Shown here: piece after piece, positions 28,801 through 41,300 of the stretch
Layout: each line of letters opens with the position of its first letter
How positions within the stretch are numbered: position 1 is the first letter of the stretch
Origin: Dirofilaria immitis
Taxonomy: Eukaryota > Nematoda > Chromadorea > Rhabditida > Onchocercidae
Assembly (NCBI GenBank): GCA_024305405.1
Contig: JAKNDB010000092.1
Location: 907,001-971,000 of the forward strand
DNA: 64,000 bases
Direction: 5' to 3'
Notes under the pieces: model-generated
Databases searched by the model: none
Told to the model about the DNA's origin: nothing
Seen by the model: the letters and a program-made list of their open reading frames with translations, nothing else
Made by a program: the position numbers and the translations under genes

Positions 28801-31465
28801 GCTGATATCACATTGAAGCAATATGTAAAACAAATGTTTTCTCCTTACTATTATTAAAATAAATTACAGCTATTATAGAAATTAACAAAAGGTATCAAAT
28901 AATTCATTTTCAATGATCGCTTAATCTATCCGATCTGCGATTTCAACAAAATCGAAACATAATTTGATTAGTAAATTATTCAATTACTGTAAGACTTCTC
29001 CAACTCATATTTTCATTCAAAATTGAAATATAATTCGAAATTAAACAGCTCAATCCGTAATATTGAAATCTAAATTGGAATTAAATTATTCAATTATTAC
29101 AAAACTTCTTTAAATCATATTTTCATTCAAAATTCACACATCATTAATCAAAATACGATTTGAAATTAAGTTACTTAATCACATAATGAAAAAAAAGAAT
29201 TTAAATTATTCAATTCCATAATCCTGTAGATGAAATCTGAAGAAGATAAGGGAAAAATAGAATTAATTAAAACTTGATATTTTAAATGAATTAAATAATT
29301 CGAAATTTAATTACTGAGAGACCTAAATTTCGCATATTTTAGAATTTTGGAATAACAAATTAAATTCAAATCAAAAAAAGGAAAAAATTTAATTATTCTA
29401 GTAAACTAATGCCTTATTAACAAATTATATTTCATTCCTACTATTCTTTTTAGAGTTTACTTTTTCTAACAAAATTCCAACAAGAAAAAATCATTCATAC
29501 TAATTATTACTTCTCTTTATCTTTTAAATTTTAACTTCATTTTTTACCTTGATTATTAATAATCAGTTATATAAAGTTGGAAATAATCAAAAATTTTTGT
29601 CCGAATCATATCATTTGATAAGGAAATTAGATTTTTTTTCACTTACATCCTAATAAATAATCATATCATACAAATTGAAAATAATTAAAACCGTTTTTTT
29701 CCCGATCATATCTTTGATAAAAGAATTGAAATTTTGTTTTTGCTGATCGTATTATTTGATAAGGCATTTGGATAATAACAAATATAATTCATTTATTCAT
29801 TTGCGAAATAATCAAAAATAATCACATTTCTTTTTACACCATCCTCTCTCTCTCTCTCTTTTACTTTTTTATCCCGATTATTTTTACTTTTTTTAAAAAC
29901 TGATACGATAATAGCAATGATTACAACATTCATTGCGAAGCATATCTATCAGCAAAAAAAGAAAAAAAAACTTATTTTCCATCCAACCAAACATTCATTC
30001 ATCTAATCATTCCAACATTTTATCAATTCATATCATTTTATTCCTATCATTAAGCTAAAATTGATTAATTTAATTTTTATCTTTACTTTTGCACTTTTAA
30101 TGAAATAATCTTTTCAAACTGTCTAATATGAAAGTAAGAGAGACTATCTCTTCTTTTGCTGATTAAATTTTTAAATTAAATTTAATCAAAATTATTCTGC
30201 ATAAATATTTGATAAATAAACAGTAAACAATATAATAAAATAAGGAAGTGTTTTGAGATATTATTTCACTGAACAATATAATTTTCCCTCGAATTAATTA
30301 ATCGATTAGGAAATTGGAATTTAAAGAATTATTATATAATGTAATAATGAATTACTGAAAGTTTTGAATAATTCGAAAAAAGAATTGTTAAAAGGAAAAA
30401 AATTTGCATAATAATTCATTCAATTAGCTAATTAATTTCGCCAAAAACATCTATATATGATCATTTAGAAATCGAAAGATCAAAAATAAGATTATCATTT
30501 TTAAGAGGTTATTTGCATATATTGTCAACAGGATATATGCAGTACGGAAACAATGATTCTGAATCCATAAATTATATACTAATCTAAACCTAAGAATCCG
30601 AGAATCATTATAGTTTTTAATATAACAGTTGATATTCTTAATTATTTTAAATATTTCAACACTTTCTATTTATATTTATTTTTATAAGGTCAAAGAATGA
30701 TGTAGGATTACCAATTTATTAAAAATTATAAAATGAGACGGTAAGAGAGAAAGAGAAAGAGAAAAGGAGGGAAAATAGAAGGAAAGAGCGAGAGAGAAAG
30801 AGAAAATTAATAAAATAAAATTTTTTAATCGATTTAAATTAAATTTTTCTAAAATTTTAGAACTCCTTAAGGAATGTGGTGCGATATCTTTCCAATTTTT
30901 TGTTCTTTTCGTTAATTTTTTTCTTGTTTGTGAAACCGAAAATCATTCATTCCTATTCATAATTAGTAACAATTAATATAACAATAGTAATTAATTCTCT
31001 TTTCTGTCATTAAAAAGAAAAAAAATTTTTTTCTTTTTGAAATAATCCGAAATGAAAAAGAAATTATAAATTCGACCAAATTTTAATTGATGTTAAATTT
31101 AAATTTAATTCGAAGACGAAAATTATTTTCTTTCATTTCATTCTACAATTTTTAGTTCAAAGTTATTGCCGCATTTTAAATAAATAATTTCATCAAAAGG
31201 AACATTTAATTTTATATCGGAATAACGAAAGAGCAGAGAGAAAAGAAGGAAGAGAGAAAGAAAGAGAGAGAGAGAGAAAGAGGGGTAATGATAATAATGA
31301 TAAAATTGCATTTTGAAGTAAAAATGAGAAATGATATTTGATTTTGATTTGTTGACATTTCACAATGAGCCAAGTTATCTATTTATTTTGAGCACAAAAA
31401 TTGACAGATTATCTCATCAAAAAATGTGCAATTTTTCTTATGTATATAATACATATATGTGTGTG

Positions 31466-31528
<63 letters not shown>

Positions 31529-34488
31529 ATACACGAAAGATAATGAATTAATTTTAAAATTTAATTTCTTTTTTTTTGGAAGATAGGATTCCTATGAAGA
31601 ATATTTTGAAATTTTATCTAATCTCCAAACAGTCTATTATTTTTGGCATATCGATCTGTCGAATGATTCAAAATAAATTGTAATATTATACTGAACTGAT
31701 CACTGATTGATCGATTGATTGTCCCTCGTTATCGTAATCAATAATACTTAATGTATATTTCAGAAATGATTTAAAAAATTATCAACTCTTTATTTAATTA
31801 TAAATTATTTACCTATTCTTCACTCTAATCAAATTTATTTATTAATTATCACTAATCTTTCCAAGCAATGATAATTTCGAACTTAATTTTATACCAAGAT
31901 ATATCAAACAAATCTTATAACTATTTACTCTTAATTAAATAATTAAAATTCTGATAAATAAAAATTAATTACTAAAATAATTTTCATTTCAATTTATTGA
32001 CAGAACAAAATGGAAAAAAGAAGAAATCATTTAAAATTTTTGCTATAAAAATTTAAATATTTTGAAAAAAAAAAGAAAAGAAATTATAGGAAGTAAATAT
32101 TTGTTCATTCTATGAAATATTATCGCAAAGATACAAACAAATTTTCATCAAACGATATCGTATAACTTTTTTGTCGTTGTTATTGTTGCTGTTGTTGAGA
32201 AATATAGGTTGGCTATAATTGGAAAGGGCAAACAATAAATGAGTTATTGTTATTGTTATTGTTATTGCTATTATTGTTGTTGCTATTGTTATTATTGTTA
32301 ATCGATTTATTTTGGGAAAATAAAACTTTCAAGCCAATAAGAATGAGAAAACATATGTTTTTTTGACAAGAAGAATCAATCGGAAATATTTAAAGGAAAA
32401 AAAAGTGGTTAATTTGCTATGAAAAGATGAGAAAGAAAATCTTACTGTATACTCTAAGTTCACTTGCCTAGTCAAGAATGACATGACCCCTATTGATGAA
32501 ATCAGAGAGAATCCCTGTTGAGAGGATAACAATTCATTCGTGGAAAATGTTATATCTTTAGAGAAATAACATTTGAATAGTTAAAGGCTAGGTGAAGAAT
32601 TAAATTCTAAAAAGCTAGATTTTATTTTTGCTTTCTAAATAATTCTACATAAACGTACTTGGCATGTTAAGATGTCATGCTTTATATGTGTACGCTGAAG
32701 TAAAGTTATTTGAAAATGTTTAACAAAAGGAAATATTCTGCACTTCTGTTTCCCAAATGATTCCTCGAAAATATATTTTACCATATTGAAATGTCACGTT
32801 TTGTACGTGTATGCCAACGTAAGGTTATTAAAGAAAAATAATTGACCTTTAAATCCGATCTGACATTCGCACCGAAACATATCTAACGATTTGGTCAGAA
32901 TACATCGACCATGAATACATGGCGCTTCGTCGCATTTGCTACGTTGTTGATATTCACAAAGTGTACCGTTAAAACCTGAAATCAATATTTTATATTTATT
33001 AGCAAATTATTTTCTCATATTATTCTATTATCATTTCCTATCAATTCATATCTTATCAGTTTTTTTTCCTTTTCAGAATAGGATTGGCAAGTTTAAGATT
33101 TTAAAAAATTTTTATAATAAATTATAGAATATTTCAAGATCTTTTACATTTCATTTAATAATTATTTTTATAAATATATCATTTCCATTTTAATTTTCAG
33201 AAAAATGCCTTCAATGTTATTTAAACAAATTTCAATTTCATATTATTTGAAATTCATCGAATGTTGCATCATTCTAGATTCCTCCATTTTCGATATCTTT
33301 CTCATTCGTCTTAGAATCCTCCCAAAATTCCTCCAATTTTTCTGTCATCTCTCTCTCTTCCTTATCATCTTCGACTACTCATTCCTCTAATATCATCTCT
33401 ACCTTTTTCCATTCTTCTTCTTCTCAATTTCCTATCTCGAGACTAAATCTTTTTGATTGTAGCTTCTTTTTCCCTTTCTGAAACTTTTTCCCTTCTCTTT
33501 TTACTTTATTTTGAATTTCTAAAACAAAAAAAAATTTTTCCCTTTTTTTCCATTGGAACAAATAAATAATTTTTGAGCTAAAATTGAAATAATACAGTTA
33601 GATTAGACATAGAAATATATAAACATTATAGCAAATATTTCATCTTTTTGATGGCATTTTCTATAGAAATGCAAATTGATCATTTGTAATATTTCTTTTG
33701 CCTTTTCTTTTTTCTTTTACCCTTTCTTTTTCCTCTTTCCTTTCTTTATTATTTCTTTTCTTTCTTTTTTTTTCAACAAAATGACTTCGATCATCAATTC
33801 TGTCCCTTTTTTTCCTCTTGCTCTTTTATAAGCAAATAACGCCTTATAACGCCTTATTTCAGTTTTCCTCTCCTTCCCTTTTTCAAAAATGACAACAATC
33901 TTGAAATAAATCAAATGTTTACTACTATTATACAAATGTATAAGCTTTTTAAGCCTTCAATTACTTGACAGGAAAAGATTATCGATTGATTGAATTTAAT
34001 CATTTAATTTAATATTTTTAAGGGCCTAATGACAAAATTATCAATAAGATAATGATAATCACCTTATTTCTCTTTCCTTTAATCATTCCCTCCTCACCTT
34101 TTGAGAATTATTTAATTAATGTAAAATCTATGCATTAATTTTTCTTAAATCTAATTTTTACCAATTAGATTTAAAATGATTAGATTTGATTCTAAAATTA
34201 AATATAACATACTGCTAAACTGATTGAATCGATTGATTAATTTGATATCGTCGAGTGATATTATTTGCAAAATTCAAAATGAATTATTGGAATGGATATA
34301 TTTTCGCAAATTCAAACAGTTTATATTATTATGTAATAATGTAATAAAAATTGTTAAAAATTTTCGATAATTTCCAGAAATTATTAAAGAAAAGAAACTC
34401 TTTAAAATTTAAATATCAAAATTAACTTAATTTACTCCCTAAATTTCATAAATTTATTATCGTTTTTACTCAATTTATATGATTTTAG

Positions 34489-34531
<43 letters not shown>

Positions 34532-35106
34532 TAAAATTTCTTCAATATTCGTAATTCTAATCATTCGAAATTTAAATATCATAAAACTATTTTAATTATC
34601 ATCAGAATAGAATAATTCGGAATATCATCAATAATAAACAAATCTCTCAAATTCTAACTTGAAAGCTCTATATACCTATCAATGATGAATAAATATGCTT
34701 AAAAATACTTTCTATTTCAAGATTTTCGAATCCTATCAATAATATCAATTATCAAAAAAATGCTTTAAACTCTCATTTCAAAAACAAAAAGAAAAAATTC
34801 AGAATGCCAACAATTATTTTTTTACTTAAATTCTAATTTCAAAATTTCAGAATGTCATCCATCAATACAACCATACAATAATTTTTTTTTCTAAATTCTA
34901 ATTTTAAGATTTTCAATGAAAATCATTCATTCATTCATTCATTCATTGTGTTACATTTCTTTTTCATTTTTTTTCCAAAAATGAAAAAAATGAAGAAAAG
35001 TTTTTTCCCTAAGTTATTTTTGAAAAATTTCAATAAAGAAAAATAAGTGGTATCATGTAAGATATAGTATTTTCTTCGTCGAAAATTTTTGATTGTTCAT
35101 TTTTCT

Positions 35107-35143
<37 letters not shown>

Positions 35144-35335
35144 GCCCCTCTTTTGTCCTTTTCATGGACAAAAACTTTTCGTTTTGTTTTTCTTCTTTCA
35201 TTTTTCTTTGCGGTCATATAAAAAGAAAAAAAGATATAAAGGAGGAAAATTTTCATCATTTTCATCAAAATAAAAAAACTTAGAGAAGAGAGAGAAATGA
35301 AATGATTAATAATTTATCGATATTTTAATATTTCC

Positions 35336-35389
<54 letters not shown>

Positions 35390-38300
35390 TACTATCACTA
35401 TGTTTTTAAATTACTAATGTTGCTGATTTTATCATTGATCCCTTACGTCTCGTAATGAATAAAACGTTGTTATCATTATTATTATTATTACTATTAAGTC
35501 ATTATTGTTGCTGTTATCGTTACTATTATTGTTATTATTATTATTGAATCTCATTATCGTCATACACAATGAATAAAGAATATTAATGATTTGAAATTTT
35601 CTAAATATAAAATGAGTGAAATTGGATTGATAGAAGTTTTTGACTGAAGATGATGCAAAAACATTGACGCAAAAGATTTGCAGAGGGTATTCGGACGCCA
35701 TATCGTCATTATCATCGTCATCATCTTATCATCACTATCGTCATCGTCATTATCATCACCATCATCATTATCATCATCATTATTATCATCACCATTATCA
35801 TCATCATCATCATTATTATCATCATCATCATCACAAGGAAAAATGATAATAATGTATGGAGAGACGTAAGAAGAAATAAGAATTGAAATGATTTGAAAGA
35901 TAGAACTCATCATTTACTTCAATCTTCTTCATTTCACTTTATTTTTATTTTTGCCTCCGACACATACGGAAATGTTACCATACCCGTCAAGGTCAATTGA
36001 GTTTTGACAATAATCGCCAACTGGAATAACAATAATAATAATAATGATAACGATAATAATATTATATTTATAATATCCTAAATTCTTTCTTTTATTATTT
36101 TATACTTTGAATCATTTTTGATTTGCATTTTCTTCATTTCAATTTTGACTATTATCTTTGAAAGTATGGTATCAAAGTTTCTCTTTTATAATCATAATAA
36201 AAGGTATTTAGACGATATTTTATTCATTAATACTTTATAACTCATACCACTTTTCCATCTATGTGATTATTACTTAAGACAATCAAAATTTTTTTAATGC
36301 TAAGAAAGAAAAAGAAAAAGCGAAAGGAATAAAAATATATTACTATATATTTCAGTGAAATAAAGTTTAAAGAAAAAGAAATGATAATTTCGGTAATGGA
36401 AAAATTTTCGAGATATTTTAATCAAAGAGAAACCGATATTGAAATAATCAAAAGTAAAGCTACTATTAATTAAATTCTATGATATAACTAAAAATTTAGA
36501 ATCAATTAAATTCAGAATCAGTTCTTTTTTAATATTATATTAAGAGAATTTGATGATATTATTTAAATATCAAACTTTATCTAATCAAATTTTTATCTAT
36601 TTCATCATAATTTCTGCATCATATTTCTACGAGAACGTTTTTATGAAAATATTTTCGATATTTTTATTATAATCTCGATAAAATTAATGTATTCTATAAA
36701 TGTAATATTCATGACATCATTCAGAAAAAATTAATAATATCAAAATATAATTGCGTAAATATTGATAATGATCTGGTAAAGTTCAATTAATAAATAGAAA
36801 TTAGAATATAATAACTTTATGTGAAATTGAATTTGCCCCATTTCTCAATTAGTATGAAATATATTGTTTACGAGGAAATTCATTCGTTAAAAAATTGATT
36901 CGAAATTTTGAAGACTTAATAATTAAGAAATTATTAAATAAGCTATAAGAAATCTACAATATTTGAAGACTTAATAATTAAGAAAATATTAAATAAGCTA
37001 TAAGCGAAATCTACAATATTTGGAATTGAAAAATTATTTGAAATGAAAGAAAAGTTCAGCAAAATGGAAAGAGTTGAAAATTCAGTAAATTCAATTCATA
37101 TATTTAATTTAATAACATATATAAGTAATTGTAACAATTCTAAAAATTATAAATTAATCATGTAATCATGAATAGTATATGCCAAAAAAAATTGAATTTA
37201 AAAATTTTTAATCAAAAAAGAAATAAAATAACAGTGGAAAAGAAAAGAAGGAAAAAAAGGAAAAAAGATAACTGATAAATAAAAATGAAATCACGAAATT
37301 CCATTCAAAGAAATGAAATTATAAAGAAAAAGAAAGAAATGAAAAGAGATAATTACTAAATAGAGAGAAATAAAAATCAGTAAGAAAATTTCAGAAATGC
37401 AAATAAATGATCCATCGTATCATCCGTCAATCATTTCATTTTTTTTTCTCTCTTGCAAATATCAAAAAAGTTCATTATGATAAATTTTAAAAAGAATTTA
37501 TGAATTTGAAAAAGAAAGAAAAAAGAATAGACGAAGAGGGAGAGAGAAAAGGCAAAGAGAAATTAAAAGAATTTAGGGTAAAGAAAGGAATTAATAATAA
37601 TTATTGCATTTAAAAATGTGATTGAAAATGTTTAAAATTTATTGAATTTATTGCTTTTTGTTTTTAATTAAATTCCTTTCTCGAAATTCTTTATCAAAAC
37701 TCTTCAAAGAGAAAGAGGAAGAGGGAAAGAAAGGAAGGGAAGAAGAAAGAGAAATAGAGAGAGAGGGAGAGAGAGAGGAAGGGGAAAGGGAGGAAGAGGG
37801 AAATGGAAAGGGTGATAATAAAAGTTAGTTTTAGTTTTTTCGTCGGTAAATCATTTGAAAAAAAACAATTTGATGTGTGAAAAGAGGTCGAAGAGATTAT
37901 TGCGCAATAACCTCATGACCTCTTTGTTGTCACCTTTTTTGTTTTACTATTTTCTAATGCAACAAATGCGCTTTTTCTAATTTATCGGCAACTTTTTTTC
38001 CTTTTGTTTTCTCTTCTCCTAAAAATATTCAAACTTATTGAATAATGATTGATTATCGGATAGAGAAACTATAATTTCTCCTTTTGAGTAATTCAGTAAA
38101 TTCATTTCTATTTCTATTTTTCAACCTTTTCTGATATGTCATCTGTTAATCACTATTTTAAATTTAACTGAAAAAAACACTCCTTTTAAGTAATCCATTT
38201 ATTTATTTGTCTTTTATTTGATAAAAAAGAAAAAGATAATTCCTTTTTTGAGTGGTTCAGCATTTCACTTCCATTTCTTTTTTGATCCTTATAGGTCAAA

Positions 38301-41300
38301 TGACTTCTTATTAATTACTTTAATCACTTTCATTTTGTTTAATTAAAAAAGAATAAAAAGTGATTTAATAAATTAATAAGAAATAAATAAAACAAATCTC
38401 TTTTTCTGCCTCTTACTCTTGCTTAAAGTAAACAAATAAGTAAATGCTTTAAGGACTATTTATTTACAGGTTAGGAAGAGAGAATATATATTATTAATAG
38501 GAAAGAATTTCATCGGGAATTAAATGGAACAAAAGATTTAAATTAAGGAATAAAATATAAGAAAATCATAATCTTAGCTTATATATATATAGAAATACAT
38601 GATTAAATTGAAAAGACATTCCAACTTTTCTCTTTTCAAGTAAAATTTCAAATTTAAATAATATTTAAAGTAAATTGCGAGGAAAAGAAAACAAATATGA
38701 GTGGAAAAAACAGAAAAAAATTGGATAAATTCGAGAAAAATGAGAAATTTTTGACATTATTACTACAACTATAATTCCAAGTTTATTTCTTTCATATTTC
38801 AATTTCCAATTTTCCAAACTTCATTTATATACGATTTTTCTTCTTTATTCGTTTTAGAGATTTTTTATGGTGAAAAAAGGGAAACTTTAGATTTGAAGAT
38901 TTAATTAATGAATGAATTGAATAATATAGGAATAATAATAATTAATAATGACAATAATGATAATAGGCGAAAACAAATACTTCTCTAATTAAGTTTGTAA
39001 AATTAATGAAATTTTACTTCAACTCTAACAAATGACTAGTTTAGGAATGATTAATTAAATCATACCAATCGGACAAACACATATCGAGAGTGATTCCTTC
39101 CGAAGACATTCACCACCATTCAAGCAATCACATCGATCCTCACATCGATCACCCATATACCCACTCGTACATCTACAAAAAAATAATTGTTAACTGATAA
39201 AAATGATTACAATATGTTATAAAACTGCGTTAATTTTCTCACACTAATACTGTATTAGTAGTATGTTTATAAAAAAAGCAAACTTTTGTTAAATGATAAA
39301 AATGATTAATATAAATAAAGTTATTATTGGAATTTACTCTTAATATCTTATCATTACGCATCCATTATTAATTAACTGAGTTATTTTTCTTTTGCACTGA
39401 TATTGTGTCAGCAACAAGCATTAATCATTTGTATCTCACTCTCGAATACGGATTAATTAATTTGCTTTGATCTTATATATCGCTAAAAAAATTTACATCG
39501 TTATCAATATCTTGTTTTCTTCGGTCATCGATTTATCTTGATAACCACGGAGTTTTTTTATCTCACTTTCGAATAAGAATTCAAAATTTTCATATAAATA
39601 GATTTTAAAATATTATTGCCCGAAGTGTGGATAATAAATGAGTGTCGAATATAATTAAAGGAATTTTTAAGATTAAACATGCGCAATATGGATTATTTAC
39701 CTGAAACAAGGGTGATATGTTTGGGAATATCACCTCTTCCAATTTTCCTCTCGGAAGTAAGTAATTGAAATAAATATAGAAAATATCCGAAGCATGAGTA
39801 ATAGCTTAAGGTATATCCTTCTTTTAACATTCATCTTCTCTTCAAGTAAGTAATCAAAAGAAAAATAATTATAGGAAATACCCGAAGCATGGGTAAATAT
39901 TTTAAAGTATGCTCATCTTTTTCTACTTTTTAACAAAATATTCATGATAAGCGATAGCATATTCATAAATAACTAATCCCCATGAACTATGGGAAATATC
40001 TAGGCTGGGAAAAATGATTGCTTGATCTCTGGTGAAGAATGATGATCGAGTTTTATCAAGAGTTAGAAATCTTTCACCAGATGATCACCTACAACACAAT
40101 ATGATGACATGGCTAAACAGTAAATTGTGTAATATCATTATTATGCAACCATATGTGATGAATGGGTATGCATATTATAAACAATATGATCATTACTCAT
40201 TTTGTTACCTGTAAATTTTAACAGATAGGTGGATAACATTTTGATGAGTAACTTTAATTTAGGAATAACTTATGATTTGATAATCCAAAAAAATTAGTAT
40301 ATAAAATTTATTAATTATAGATTAGAATAAGATAAAGGGATTTTGAATAAATTAACCTTCTTGATAGTTTAAACAAGCATAAAATTTATTATAATGCGTA
40401 AGTTATATGATGATCTGTTTTTATAATGTTAGGTAAAAGGTCAAAATTAAGATGATCTGATGAATAAATTATTAAATATTTATTTTACAGCTAATAAAGA
40501 TTAAAGATAATTAAAATTGATGCAAAATATTTCGATATATGAATATAAATATATTTGAAATGAATAAAAAATTATTGCGATTTTTTAATTAACTAATATT
40601 CAATAAAATTAATGCAAAATATTTAAAAATAAATATATTTTATAGAAATGAATAATTCTATTAATTATTTATTTCTTCCATTCATATTTCCTTCTCTCAA
40701 TAACAATAAAGTAAAGCTAAAGAAATTAAAGCTCTCTTCATTTTTGCATATGTTTTTTTAATTCGTAAAAAAAAAGCAAATAGTAGCACGCTATACATTT
40801 TATATAATACCTAAATTCACTCACACCAACGCATTACCCACACCTACATATATCCACGCCTACGCCTACTCACACCCACGCATAGAAATATCCATAGCAT
40901 ATACATACATATATAAATGTACAGTATTGTGTGAATAGCTTTTGTGATAATAAATTGTAATGAAGAAGAGTAGGCAGTTCATATAAGAAGCTATCACTCA
41001 CTCACTCCTACTCTTATTGATATATGTAATTTATTGTTTGGGAAAAGGAATTATTTCATTTTAATTTTAAAATTTAAATATTTTTCAAATTTGAAATTCA
41101 TTTACATTGAATTAATTGAATAATTAGTTTATTGATTAAATTTAATAAATAAAGAATGGGATAAGTAACTAATAAACAATAAATTAAATGAATCAAAATT
41201 AAATTTTATGAAAAAAATGAAATTTCAAATTTCTTCCTTAAAAATCTATTAAACTAATGTAAATCAAAAATTGCTAATACTTATCTATCAGGTGATAACT

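Noticed and set aside
31331..31586. Cys/Val-rich open frames
   Set aside because: Product of the (TG)n repeat; the same holds for 53692-53904.
35560..35913. Asp-, His- and Ser-rich open frames on both strands
   Set aside because: They are translations of the (ATC)n microsatellite and have no splice or domain context.
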